The notes beneath the pieces were generated by a model, which saw only the letters and a program-made list of their open reading frames with translations, searched no databases and had not been told where the DNA came from. From contig NC_079880.1 in the NCBI RefSeq assembly GCF_029227915.1, positions 8,397,501 through 8,461,500 on the forward strand: a stretch of DNA of 64,000 bases, given 5' to 3'. This DNA comes from Hydractinia symbiolongicarpus (lineage: Eukaryota > Cnidaria > Hydrozoa > Anthoathecata > Hydractiniidae). Numbering within the stretch: position 1 is the first letter of the stretch; each line of letters opens with the position of its first letter. Shown here piece after piece: positions 13,470 through 25,875 of this stretch. The position numbers were made by a program, and so were the translations under genes.

Positions 13470-16000
13470 ACGAAAGGTAACCACAATAAAAATCTGTCTG
13501 GAAATGATGCTTAGCTAGCTAGCTATCTAAATTTTGCTTTAAAAAATTATCATTGCTCAAACTTCCTAACATTGTTCTTGAAACTCACTTCTCTCACCTA
13601 AAATACAGAAACTTTTCACCTCCAAAAAAATTGTTATAACGTCAAACCGAATCGCCAAATTACCTCCTGTACCTAAACTCTTTAAAGCTAGCCAGCAGCC
13701 GCTGACTGACTGACAAATTCTCGTCTTAAATTTATGGCTTCGTAGTTAAAGAACAATGCAACATTCTACATTCAAAACGAAAAATATAAGTTCCTGCATT
13801 GGACTACAAAGCTGTAAGTTTTCTTTAAGTGAAAGGATAAAATCAACACCCATGAAAAACACACCATCATAGTTGATGAGGAATTTTCAGTCTTCACAAT
13901 TTAGACCAAAATATTTTACTAACACAAATATTTTACATCCTTTACATTCTATTGTAACAAATTAGAAAAAGACAGGAAGTCAAAAGCAAATCCAGTTGCT
14001 TTTAATTTCAACAAAGTCAATGTTCGTCTCGCCGTGTTTACGATACTGAGCTACTTCCTCCGCCATCATTATTAATTGTAGAAATTGGGGGGGGGGGGCA
14101 AAAAATTTAAAGAAAAACTTTTCAAAGCAAGGTTGTTGACGTAAAAATAATAATTTTGTCGTCAACATGGATACATATTTATACAGTAAAAAAAAAGAAT
14201 ATATGTTAATTTTCTACAATTTTTTTATTAAATGTATATAAATTTTGATCTGATGTATTATTGTCATTGTTTCCCCATAAAAACTGTTTTGTTATCACCA
14301 GTCCCTGCATGTATCAAGACAAATGTGCACTCTCCCCAGGGTTTGTTTTGGTTTGTTGACCCGCGAAAGGGTTTGCAGCACACACACGCGCATACAGAAA
14401 TTTTATGCTATCGTCACTGAAGGTAAAATTTTCGTCCAGTCTGCTTTGCATACATTTTGGTTTTGTAAAGTGTGACATCTTCATTTGTATGTATTAGGGT
14501 TGCCACTCACTTGGGGTATCTCCTCTGTCTGAGTTCTATTTAAAACAAGAATAGGGGCTTTTTTAAACACTCTAGAACACAGCCACGGCAAAATGTAAAC
14601 AAATCAGCACTACCAGGATGTTGAAAAGAAAGTCGTGTGACTTGGCATTATAAATTCTTTTAGGGGTTGGTTTAGATTAGAGGTCATAGTGATATATACC
14701 ATATCTATGTACCATCCCTAAAAACAACTTTGCAAAAATGCTAATTAACAAGGCAGTTGTTTGCGTAGGATCAAAACATCCTATAGTTTCATGATTTACG
14801 TCTCAATTAATATGTTTTTTTTTCTATGTGAGATCCACCATAACTATTTCTAAAGCCTATTCTATCATTTAAATGGTGGTAATACTTAGAGAATTGTCTT
14901 AGGTTTAGCACTGTTGCCATATAACTTCATGGTTTTGACTATAAGCCATCCCTAGAAACAACTTAGCAAAAATGCTGGTAAACAAGGTGGGTGTTTGCGC
15001 AGTATTGACAAAAAAGAAGTCAACTAAAATGGCTAATTTCAGTCTTAATTCAATGATGTGTTTTTTCTTACTTACTTTTAATAACTAGTGAAGCGATGCT
15101 TCAAGATGATCATCCAAAATGATCATCTTCATTGACCTACATGCCACCCCATAGAAGGACAAAAGGCGCCACACACCAGTCATATCTTTCCACACACCAA
15201 CCATCTGTAAAATTGAGTTTGAATCTGCCCTTTTATTTGCTGTTAGCCTTATGATTAGGAGTTTATCTGAATTTTTTGGCAGACACCTATCCATTTCGTA
15301 CAATTTCTTACTTCTTTTCGTAAACAATTATTGTTCACAGCTGTGGGTGGACACCACAGCTGTGAATAATATTTAATTTGAGGTAAGACAATGCTTTTCC
15401 ATTGGGTTTGACATCACGTAAGGCTCAGGACATTATGTCTGAATCATCCATTGTTGCCAGTGTAAAGAAAAAGTTACAGAGCAAAAGTGAAATCACAGCA
15501 TTAAGACATTCACGTAATTAGGACCGTATACACTAGCTAGTGTTTGCTTCAAACATTGCTATATACCTTTTTCTATTGCTTGTAAAACAGACGCTTTAGA
15601 AAAACTTGGTGAAGAAAGTTAAAAACGAGGATTAGAAATATTATCCAGCCTGTCTAGCTTCAATTAAGAAGTTTACGTATTAGGGATTCACCATTTCCCC
15701 TTTATGTGATATAATTTAAACAAATGGCTCTGGTGTCAATATGTGGCTTGACTAAACGCCATTTTGCAAGAGACAAGTAAACAGAAATTATTTGCAGGAG
15801 CAGGCAAGAACAAATAATATGAAACATTATAGTCTTTTTAGCTATAAATAACCTTGTTTCCAGGGCTTCTGTGTTTAATATTATGTTGAAAGACAGGGAA
15901 CCTTATGGGAAAGTCTCGTTTTCAAAATAACGCTTTGACAAAATTACATACATATTTAAGTCAAAATAAGAAAAAGTAATAAACCATGCAAGGGTGCTAA
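13470..16000. other. Gene-free spacer with a dispersed repeat
   Basis: No supported gene. Two copies of a repeat containing CCATCCCTA(A/G)AAACAACTT and GCAAAAATGCT lie near 14712-14775 and 14945-15005, with a third at 61720-61752. A G homopolymer lies near 14088-14097. Confidence 0.45.
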
Positions 16001-16189
16001 CTTATTTAGTTATTTATTTATAATGGATATTTATAAAGGATAAATCATTGTCAGTAATAAATTACTGCTATTAAAATGTGTCCTGTAAAATATTAGTAAA
16101 TATACAAATATGATACAAATGATTAAATAAATATATAAAAATAACAAACACAATGCAAGAAATAAAAAAGTTTACAAAAGAGCAAAATC

Positions 16190-17450
16190 ACCTAGACAAT
16201 GTGGAAGGCAAAAAAACTGGTCGATAGTTGGTTGCAGATATCTTGGTACCACTTTTATACAATGATGTAATCTTATCCATTTTCCAATTTGAAGGAACAA
16301 TTTCGGTCCTTAGTGACAGGTTTATTAAAACGGAAAATGGTTTGGATACAACTCTTGCAGATTCTTTCAACAATCTTGGTGGTATATCGTCAATACCAAA
16401 TGCTTTTCTTGTTTTTAATCATTTTAATTCATTCTCGATTTCGATCTTACTGACGTATTTGAATTTGAGAATGAAATCACTTCCAAATGGATTTTCTGGA
16501 ATCCATTCCAAACAAAATCTATGAGTGGATAAGCTCGCTTCTTCAGATCGAAAGCAACATTACTGAAAAATTTTCAAAAATTGTTTGCTTTAGATTTAGG
16601 TGTATCATCACTATCATGAACCAGAATTGATATTGCATTTATTTGGGAAAACTTTCTTTATAAGTTCCCAAAATTTGGCCGGATTTCATTCATTTTCAGG
16701 TAGCAACATTTGTTATTGCTATATTTTTTCTTGGTTTTGTAATTGCACCAATCAGCATCTTTCTTTGTTTTTGAGCTTTTTTTTCATTCATATTTTTTTG
16801 ATGTGCGTATTGACCCAAGGACATATGCAACCCTTGACACGTTTTACAATAATCAGGGTATGCTTGTTAAAAATATTTGTTATAATTTCTTTCAATTTAC
16901 CCCCAGCATCATTTGGACAATTGCTGTTATAAAAGGATAAGCAATTTGCGTGTTCTAAATCATCACAGAGACTATCTGGATCATAGTTTTGGTACTCCCG
17001 GAAATTTATGACACTGGTGATGTTGTGTGCGCACACAACTAACGCAGTCATGGACACTCACTTATCCCAAATACACCATGATGCCAGATTGTGGACTGTC
17101 TATTTGTGTATTTACTTGAGTGTTCAGTGGTTCGAGTTGCTTTTTTAATTATCTGCTCAAAACCATTTGTCCTTGAAAATGACCACAAAAGGATCAAGGA
17201 CATATCCTTGATCCTTTTGTGGTCATTTTTTTTCAAGTATTTAAAGTTTGAATCCCCAAGGAGTATAGTTTGGCATTCACCATCGTTAACAAGACTCAAC
17301 ATCATATTAAAGACTGTGTCAAAGTTATTATTTAAATATAGCGATGAATGCGTTCCAATCAAGACATTTTTGGCTTTTGTTTGAATAATCTTAATCCAAA
17401 TACATTCAATATCCTTCAGGTATCCGGTATTTCGTTTAAGTCCTTAAAAT
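16190..17450 (-). mobile_element. Decayed non-LTR retrotransposon with endonuclease remnant and RT start
   Basis: On the minus strand, 17362-17048 encodes the C-terminal part of an apurinic-type endonuclease (ILLGDSNFKYLKKND, GFEQIIKKATRTTEHS, WHHGVFGISECP). Linker sequence follows (17057-16788). The first RT motifs are at 16500-16188 (TRKAFGIDDIPPRLLKES, LYKSGTKISATNYRPV). RT motifs after NYRP are missing and the text passes into AT-rich sequence, so most of RT is deleted. Several stops and frame changes show it is inactive. A perfect 25-bp inverted repeat lies inside the endonuclease part. Confidence 0.8.
17176..17229. repeat. 25-bp perfect inverted repeat with a 4-base loop
   Basis: Arm 17176-17200 is the exact reverse complement of 17205-17229, separated by CATA. 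The complementarity nearly continues outward as CTTG/CAAG after an expanded T run. It sits in the endonuclease frame of the surrounding LINE without breaking it. Confidence 0.95.
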
Positions 17451-18095
17451 CTAACAAGTGTTTGTTTACGATACGTCTTTAAGAGAGAGAAAAATTTTGT
17501 TTGGTTCAAAGATTGTTAATAAGTTTGCCAAATTTTAAAACAAACATTGGATGTTTTAATGACAACTTTGATCCAGACCCCAAACAACCAAGTAGTAAAT
17601 GCAGGCTTCTCATTTTGAGGTACGCGATCGCGTTCCTACGCCCTATCGTGTACCTAAATTACATAAGGTATGGGAAGAACCGAGTACCTCCGTTAACAGA
17701 TTACTTTTAGATCTAAGAGTTATTGAATAATCCTGGCCTTTTTAATCCATAAGCAAGTCTATTCATAGCCAACCTCCCCATCCTAGCTAATTCACCGACT
17801 CCTGACTTAGTTAAAAGAACTACGTAGACATAAATCTCTTTTGCCTGGCCCCTTCGTCGTTGGTAACCAGGTCTTACCAAGAAATCCAGCCATGCGGTTC
17901 TTAACTAATGCGGAGGTAACGCCGACGGAGCACGGATGAAGCAAGTCTGCAAATATGCACTTACAGGCGGAATAGACATTTTATCATGGATTTAATGGAT
18001 GCAAGTGTTATTTAAACAACTTTAAAAACGAAACCCACGTGCTGTTGTCTCTATAAATATACAAAGTTTTGGTATATATTTTTAACGAACTTAAA
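17451..18095. other. Spacer, no gene seen
   Basis: No supported coding region. It lies between the decayed LINE and the hAT-like remnant and is locally less AT-rich around 17820-17940. No motif I recognise. Confidence 0.35.
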
Positions 18096-18101
18096 GATTA
18101 T

Positions 18102-19330
18102 TTATACATCGCTGTCTGTTTCATAACTATCACTACTCTCGTTACTCTCTTCGTTGTCGCTGTTGCGTGTATCGTGATCCATACCTGTTACTAGAACAGG
18201 TGTCTCCATGCTGACAAACCTCCTCTTCTGCATGTATGAATCGACTGCGCTGTTCAAAATTTCTTCTTTCTCTCCATCACTCCACAGGGAGTTATTCCCA
18301 GCAATTAACAATGACTCCTCCATCGTGTTGTGTTTCATTCGGAGTCGACGATCAGACAATAAAATCGTTAGTGTACTAAACACACGCTCCATGGATGAAT
18401 TTGAGCTGGAAAGACCAAGCACCAGTTCGACGATGAGTAGACGATCCGACAATAAAATCGTTAGTGTACTAAACACACACTCCACGGATGAATTTGAGCT
18501 GGAAAGACCAAGCACCAGTTCGACGATGAGTAGAATGTTGGGAAATTCCCGTTTCTTGTACACCATCATTTTTTCCCAAACCGTCGATGCCTTCACATTT
18601 TTGTAAAAATTATTGAAAATTATTAAAAATTAATTAACTCGTTATCTGACATGTCCGATCAATGACAAACAAGAACAAAAAAACCCTGAAAACAAGTAAA
18701 TGTTGCGGTTACCTGCTTTATTTCCACTTTTGCCTTGTATGAGCGGAACACCATTAATTCGCTGACATTTAACAAGAACTTTAAAATGACGATGAGACAT
18801 ACTCGGATTTAATACCATTTCGTAAGCAGTCCTCATCAATTTTAAATATGCTTCGCGGGCTTGGTCTGTTTTGCTTAAAACAGTGCGTATGTCAGGAACA
18901 ACAGGTCGTTTTCTGGGTATTATCTGAAACTGTTCCTCTTCAGGTTGTCTGCTATCCAATAAACAAGCGGCCTTATGCATCTGCCCTTCCAAGTGACGAT
19001 CTACCTAGAGTGTAACATAGTTCAAGGCGTTCAGCAGTTGCACAGTTGGAAAATTATTCATTTTTAAATTTTTCGAATTAGAAAAAAAAATCTGGAGACA
19101 GCCTGATTATTAACTATGTTCTTATAAAAAATAAGGACAAAACAAGAACAAAAAAGAAGAACAAAACAAGAACAAAAAAGAAGAACTAAATGTACCTGAT
19201 GTTTCGTGACCATTTGTGCCTTCCGTAAACGCTTTTAGAGAACTCACAGAGTAGCCCTTATTTACTGGATTAGCTAGAAGTTGCTCTTTATATTTGGTGC
19301 ACATCTTACACCAAATTTTTGTTACCATTG
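18102..19330 (-). mobile_element. Degenerate hAT-like transposase remnant (ZNF862/KIAA1586-type)
   Basis: Three minus-strand pieces read in order. 19328-19122 gives a zinc-finger-like start (KIWCKMCTKYKEQLL, then AFTEGTNGHE). 18992-18642 gives a middle portion (VLSKTDQAREAYLKLMRTAY). 18596-18102 gives a C-terminal hAT dimerisation-type motif (LVLGLSSSNSSVECVFSTLT, then LSDRRLRMKHNTMEESLLI). The pieces are in separate frames with A/T-rich gaps, so this is a pseudogenised copy. A 93-bp in-frame tandem duplication doubles the dimerisation motif. The family is inferred from the SSxSSVExVFS and RRLRMKHxTME patterns. Terminal inverted repeats were not located. Confidence 0.65.
18348..18533 (-). repeat. 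93-bp tandem duplication inside the hAT-like remnant
   Basis: 18348-18440 and 18441-18533 are near-identical 93-bp units differing at three or so bases. The period is 31 codons, so the frame stays open and the motif LLIVELVLGLSSSNSS appears twice. Confidence 0.95.
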
Positions 19331-19339
19331 ATTTTCCAA

Positions 19340-19799
19340 TTACGTTCTCAACTTCATGGCCTATAATACTTTCTTTTTTCCAAGATAGGAATGTAGATAC
19401 TTCTCTGGAAATATTTTTTGTTTTTTTCTGAAGCAGAGGCCATCTTTCAATGAATTTCGCATGTAGCTAATTTTACTGTGATTTTTAAATAAAGATGAAC
19501 GCTCCCCCATGGATACTTAGAACGTTGTTCGTTAGATTGAACGTTCAATTAGGACGTCTTTTGCTTGATTGAAGTAAACATGTTATGCTGCATTTTTCTC
19601 ACCTGTTTTTTTCACGTCACACAAAAAGGTTATTTGATCTTTGATTGACCGGTGGTTTATTTCATTCGAAACACACGTAAAGGTGTAAATAAATTATTTG
19701 AAACTTTATGAATGAGTTTTTAATATTTAGCAAAGCAAAAGCTTAACATGCTTCTTAACAATGCTTTATGGCACTATTTCAATTCAAATGTATTTTTAG
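19340..19799. other. Spacer and presumed 5' flank of TDRD3
   Basis: AT-rich, no coding region supported. It ends in the acceptor TATTTTTAG at 19791-19799, implying an untranslated 5' exon of TDRD3 somewhere upstream that I cannot place. Confidence 0.4.
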
Positions 19800-19808
19800 G
19801 TTACAAAA

Positions 19809-22800
19809 ATGGAAACACAGTTAAAAAGTAAAGGCTGGAATTTATCTGTTGAGGGTTTAAAAAGCTGTACGGATGCATGCCAAAAGTCAAACCCAACAGT
19901 TAATGATATTATTAAAAAAGCATTGGACAGTGATCTTAGGCATATAGGACAAAAAATTTTACCTGAAAACATAAATTCCGGTCAAATAGAAAGCATAAAA
20001 GGACCAATTGTATTACAACTTCAAAAGATGCGTAATATAACAGCTCCATTGATTAACCAGGAATCGAGTGGTGCACCACGAATGATGAAGCTGACATTAA
20101 CAGATGGCTGTACAACTTGTGTTGCAATAGAATTCAAAATGGTAAACTGTCTTAAACTGGATATGATTCCTGGAATTAAATTATGTTTGACATCTTCAAG
20201 TATTTCACTGTTGAAAGGAGTAATTTTGTTGGAAGATGGTGATGTGAAAATTTTGGGTGGAGAGGTGGAAAAATTGAAATCAAAATGGGAATCAAATAGA
20301 GAAGCCAAGTGTTTAAAGAAGTATGACATTTACTTTGAAAATGTTTGAAATAAAAAAAATCGTTTTTTTTTCTTGAATTATAGTCTGACAAAATTTCTGA
20401 CTTAACTTCTGATTTAACTATTTAATTTCTGATTTAACTATTGCATGATTATAAGAACCAGTTGGTTGGCTAGCAAAACATTGGCCATGAATTTAATGAC
20501 AGTTCTCAATCCACATTTGTATAATAAGTAATGGCTAAAAAAAAATAATTCTAGTTGTGTTAGTTGTTGACCAAAAAAATTTTTTCTTCTTCTTCAAAGG
20601 AAAGGGGATGTAGAAGGCCCACCACCGTACAAAGATTTTGATCCAAGTAAGCCTATACCACCAAAGCAGAAAACCAAATGGAAAAATTGTAATGATGCTA
20701 AAACCATGGACAACAATGTTTCCAGGCAATATGAAGGGAAAGATACATTTACCTCTCAATCAAAATATGTTGATAGACAGACGGGAAGCAAAAGTAAGAT
20801 TGCATTTTTTTTAACATTCGTGCGTCAGTCTGCTTAAACGGATCCCGAGTTACTTTTGCAAGTTGGACTTACCTGAAAGATTTTCATGAGAATTTCCCAA
20901 TGATACATCTACTTTTTGTTAAAAGTTCATGTAACCCCAGATATTGCTTTTTAGAACTTCCTTCTTTATATAAAAAAAAAAAACTAGCTCCAGTCTTTTT
21001 TGGCACATGACCCTATTACATAAAAATTTACCGCTCAAATTAATGACTTTCATGTACTATAATTAGAGACTTTCATAGCCAAAACAATTAATATGCCTTT
21101 GCAACGAAATTCCTTCGATCTTTGTAAAAAGAAATTTTTTAAAAAAATAGTTCATAAAAAATGGTGCTACATGGTATACTCACACAGCTGTGCAATAAAA
21201 TGAAATATTTAATATATTAGCAACAAGTTTGTGCATGTTTTTTGTTGTCAAATTGAAAATGATTTATTTCAAGAAACAGGTTGTGAAATTTAATGATCTA
21301 CAACCTGTCGTACTGGGCTGGGTATGATTACTTAAATAAGTGTGATAGAAATAAGTCTATACCCTTTTTAACCTCGTTACAAGATAAGAATCTCAGGATC
21401 CCTTCAAAGTCTTGTTCCAAGCTAAGAATTAAGCTATATTTTTGTCTTAGATAATACTACCTTTAAAATACTGGAAGAGAAAAAGATGTTTTAAAAATCA
21501 ACAAACTAATGTTGTTGTTGTTATTGTTGTTGTTGTTGTTGTTGTTGTTGTGTTTTATTATTATTGTTGTTAGTGATCTATTGTGTACAAACTTTTTTAC
21601 CATTTTCCAATGCATCATAAATATCTCTTTATTTTTTATTTTTGAAGGTTCAAACAATGCTGAGAACAGTCATAAGCTCTTCGAAAATAATAATGAGAAA
21701 CAAAGACAGCCAAAAATGTCGGGGTCCAATAAGGATGAAACTCTGTACAATGAGAGAAGAGCAAAAACAATAACAAGTGAAGACAAGGATAAATCTCTAA
21801 AAAGTAATACAGAGCAAAGCAAAAACCCAGTACATAAAACTGAAAACACAGACAGACCCATTGTAAAAAAACAAAATTGGATACACAACAAGGCTGTTTC
21901 GGAAAACAAAATGCAAAATCAATATCCAACGCCCAAAGACAGTTTTAGAAGAGAGCAGAAAAGCACAAAAAATGAGTACAGACAAAAAAGTGATGATTCT
22001 ATTCATTTGCATAAGAAATCTGGTGCTCAATCTGACCAAAAGTCGTATGAAACATCTGAACAAAAACAATATAGTGAACATAGCAAAGATAGATACATTT
22101 CTAAACAAACAGATGAAGGAAATAATGCACAGAGAAATAAAGAGTCTAACTACAAAAAAGGGGAGAAAAACAATAGCCATGCTTATGGTAAAGTGGACAG
22201 AAGAAATTATTATAGAGATGATTATGACTATGAGATTTATAGAGAAAGAGATAGGGACAGGCATTTTGAGATTGATGATAGAAGCAGAAGCAACAAGGAC
22301 CAAGCATATGATAGAAAAGATAACTGGAGGGGTGGCAGAGAGGACAAGAGAGACATTGGCTACCAAAAATACAATGAAAGAGATGCCCGTGAGAATAATG
22401 ATAGAAGCAGGAACAACAAGGACCAAGCATATGACAAGAACGATAACAGGAAAGGTGGCAGAGAGGACAAGAAAGACACTGGCTACCAAAAATACAATGA
22501 AAGGGAGAATAATGATAGAAGCAGAACCATCAAAGACAAAGCATATGACAAAAAAGATAACTGGAGGGGTGGCAGAGGAGACAAGAGAGACACTGGCTAT
22601 CGAAAATACGAAGAAAAGGATGTCCATGAAAATAATGATAGAAGCAGAAACAACAAGGGCCAAACATATGACAAAAAGGATGACAGAAGAGGTGGCAGAG
22701 AGGACAAGAGAGACACTGGCTACCAAAAATACAATGAAAGGGACATTCATGAGAATAATGATAGCAGCAGAAACAACAAGGACCAAGCATATGACAAAAA

Positions 22801-23923
22801 AGATAACTGGAGGGGTGGCAGAGGAGACAAGAGAGACACTGGCTATCGAAAATACGAAGAAAAGGATGTCCATGAAAATAATGATAGAAGCAGAAACAAC
22901 AAGGGCCAAACATATGACAAAAAGGATGACAGAAGAGGTGGCAGAGAGGACAAGAGAGACACTGGCTATCAAAAATACAATGAAAGGGACATTCATGAGA
23001 ATAATGATAGCAGCAGAAACAACAAGGACCAAGCATATGACAAAAAGGATGACAGAAGAGGTGGCCGAGAGGACAAGAGAGACACTGGCTACCAAAAATA
23101 CAATGAAAGGGATGCCTGTGGGAATAATGATAGAAGCAGAAACAACAAGGACCAAGCATATGACAAAAAGGATAACAGAAGAGGTGGCAAAGAAGACAAG
23201 AGAGACATTGGCTACAAAAGATACAATGAAAAAAATCCTGGAAAGGATCAGAACCGCATGCAGAGAAGTGGTAGGTCATATGACAAACAAAGTTTTGATT
23301 TGGACAGCCACCAAGACTATAAAGAGGAAAAAGATGATACAAGAGATGTACAGCACAGCAAAAAGACAATCAAGAAGAATTATAATAATGACCAGACTAC
23401 AGATATGAAAAGTGTGGAAAGTAATAACCAAACTGAAATAGCATTAAGCAGAGAGAATTGTGAAGAGAGACACTCTACACAAGGGAATGTAACACAAATG
23501 CAAATACCGTCATTTGATAGCCAAACAATGTCCACATCTTTAAATATGGGTGTACCAATTTCACTGAATGAATTGTTTGGAAAAAACTTGACGCTGCATA
23601 ATGAAAGTGATAAATTTCCAAAACCTCAAAGTGCAAATAATCAAACACAACAAACCATGGGTCAATATCCTATGAATATGGTTCACCCACCTTTTCCATT
23701 ATCACAGGATCAACTCAATCTTCAATGGTCTGTTACACAACAGCAAGACTATATGTGGAACCCATACCAGCAGATGAATGTAGGTGCGCAGAATTTCGTG
23801 CCTGATTTGAACTATATGTCAGGGCAAACAGCTGACAATAATTTTATGCAAGACATACCTCAACATCAACAAAATCCTTATTATTATTCCTACGGAAACA
23901 CAAACTTTTTTCCAAAACAATAA
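19809..23923 (+). CDS. TDRD3: TDRD3-like protein: conserved N-terminal OB-fold region, 41-residue charged repeats, no Tudor domain
   Basis: Three coding exons: 19809-20320, 20600-20793, 21648-23923 (993 residues, in phase). Residues 1-170 closely follow the vertebrate TDRD3 N-terminus: a helical start (GWNLSVEGLKSCT), NDIIKKALDSDLRHIGQK, NINSGQIESIKGPIVLQLQK, APRMMKLTLTDG and LGGEVEKLKSKWE. Exon 2 starts with the family's GPPPY motif. In the known family this region binds TOP3B, and a UBA and a C-terminal Tudor domain bind ubiquitin and methylarginine marks. Here residues about 460-790 are eight RGG/RD-rich 41-residue repeats. The tail is Gln/Asn/Met/Tyr-rich and ends GNTNFFPKQ. No UBA or Tudor core (W..GD.C.A...ED..FY.A) is visible. 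The acceptor TTTTTAG before the ATG implies a 5' UTR exon. Confidence 0.9.
21511..21552 (+). repeat. (GTT)n microsatellite in TDRD3 intron 2
   Basis: GTT triplets with a single ATT interruption, in the intron before the last TDRD3 exon. It produces a spurious poly-leucine extension if that exon is read without its splice acceptor at 21646-21647. Confidence 0.9.
22331..23305 (+). repeat. Coding tandem repeat, eight units of 123 bp (41 residues), in TDRD3 exon 3
   Basis: Units start (GGTGGC word) at 22331, 22454, 22568, 22691, 22814, 22937, 23060 and 23183. The spacing is 123 bp, except that the second unit is 114 bp because three residues are missing. Each unit reads roughly RGGREDKRDTGYQKYNERD, then a DRSRNNKDQAYDKKD part. 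Two consecutive units (22568-22813) are repeated almost exactly as 22814-23059, a 246-bp higher-order period. Because the period is a multiple of three, long open frames also appear in other frames and on the minus strand; these are not genes. Confidence 0.97.
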
Positions 23924-23924
23924 A
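23919..23924 (+). promoter_or_regulatory. Candidate poly(A) signal AATAAA overlapping the TDRD3 stop codon
   Basis: The stop TAA (23921-23923) lies within AATAAA (23919-23924). If used, the 3' UTR would be only about 10-30 bases. Other AT-rich candidates lie downstream, so use is not proven. Confidence 0.45.
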
Positions 23925-25824
23925 AACAAGTTGTTGTTTTTGTGTAGTAGGTCTCATTTTTGTGTTAGTAAACATTTATTTAATTTATTTTTTTTGTTCA
24001 TTAATGTCTGTAGTCTAAATATTCTAAAGTCTATAGTCTAAATAGTCTATTCACAACGAAAAGCAAGGTTTCTCTACTAGGTGGCACTTATAATTATTTT
24101 TAGACCATATAACTATTATAACACTCTGTCCAGTTTTTAATCTATATTTCTATTATCTTTCGCCAAAAAGTTTTTACTATGCCTTTTCAACTAAAAACAT
24201 AAAAAAACTAATACTTTTTGCTGAATATAGTTGAATATAGCTGAATATAAAATTATACATTATACAGACATAGTAAAGAGAAGTGTTAATAACAAAGATA
24301 GCGTGTAACGTTATAATTTACAACATTCTTCACAGTGCACTGCGGTTCTTCTGATAGGACTTTCATTTTTGATTAGGAATTTGTAAATAAATAATACGAC
24401 TATGATATAGTATTTAAAAATATTTTCACTCCGGATATTTCTCTATTAACATATTTGTTGCTGCAAAAAGTCTATTGTTAGAAAATAGGAATGCACTAAA
24501 ACACTCTGCACATCCTTTATTTTGGTTAAGTTGAAATTAAAACAAAAAATCATGAGGTTGTAATAAGTTGTAGCTCAAAAAGGCTAGCAGGCCATAAATA
24601 CAGGCCTACTTATGCTTTGGTGATTAAACTTGACACGCTGGCAGAGAGTCTCAATTTTCAGGGGAAAAAATAAATTTTAGGATGTCATTGCCTAAAAAAG
24701 GTCATTTTCCGAATTTTGCAATAAATTCTAGTTTCTTAAGCATTACTGAAATCACCAAATTTTGGCACTCGGTTACAGGCTAAACAAATGTTATGGCTGC
24801 AGGCACTTTATCCCACCTCCGGTGCTAATAGGATTAAGATGTTATTTCTAATATATTACATAGAACAAATTTTTATTTAATGGATTTTTATTTTTTTTGT
24901 CTGAAAAAGCTTTTTAAAATATCTATATTGCTTAAGGAAAAGGTTTTGAAAGCCAATTTATTCACGTGCGCTAAGCATTTTGTTATGGTCAAAGGAGAAG
25001 GTACCATGATACCTAGCTATAGCTACCACTTCGTGGTTCCAAGGTCAGTCACATGATTTTCTTTCCAAAAATCCTATCCCCTTTCTATATGTAACAGCTA
25101 CCAGTTCATCCTTTTTTAATATCATTAAGAAAAACGTTTGGCTTTCGATTTTCTTGAATTGATTCTGCAACGTGTGACGCCCTGGGTCTCCTTACATTGA
25201 CAATAGTAATAGTAAAATATTTAGGAAGACCAGTTATTTAGCAATTTTTGTATAAGATGTAAGACGAAGGTATTTATTTTGCAAAATTTTATTCATGTTT
25301 TATGACCCCTTGAGAATATCTTTAATGTCAGATTTGTTATTGCAAACTTGACATAAGTAAGTTATGGTAGGTGTGAAAACATAAAAAATGCCAGTTACGT
25401 TGTTTAACTGCAAAGTTGAATGTTCCGTTGTATTATGTGTTTATGTATTCCACATATCAGTAACATATAAAAATGTGTTACTTTTCTAAAAGATTTTAAA
25501 ATTCGGACTTATAAATACCTTTTTCATTTGCAATTTATAATGATAGTGATCAGAGTCAATTTGATGAAATGCCACTTGTTGTGTCCCTTCTCTTGTTCTT
25601 TCAGGTGAAAAACTAAAAAAAAATTTCAGAAAACATGAATGTATGCATGATTATTTGGTAGGTATAGTTGTTTTTGTATAAGAACTTATTTTCTTATGCT
25701 CCTGATTTACATAAGGATAGGAATCTAGGCTTGTAAGAAACAACACTAGAAACTGGCTATTCTAATAAAAAATTATTGCAATAGGCTCCAGTTAGAAGAT
25801 TTATAATTCATTTTGCTTTTTCAG
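23925..25824. other. Spacer between TDRD3 and TAF1A
   Basis: No coding region supported. No Tudor-like exon was seen on reading through. Position 25605-25660 has an acceptor-like CTTTCAG and a donor-like GTAGGTATAG around a short stretch with ATGs, possibly a 5' exon of TAF1A, but its phase does not join cleanly to the next exon. Confidence 0.4.
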
Positions 25825-25875
25825 TTAAAAAGTGTATACCTTAAGAATGACTGGAAGATTTCCCAAATTCAGGCA

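Noticed and set aside
21797-23408. Long open frames (478 codons in another plus frame; 452 and 279 codons on the minus strand) over the TDRD3 repeats
   Set aside because: They arise because the 123-bp unit is a multiple of three, so an open frame in one unit is open in all. Composition is repetitive, there is no domain, and the TDRD3 frame is clearly the real one.
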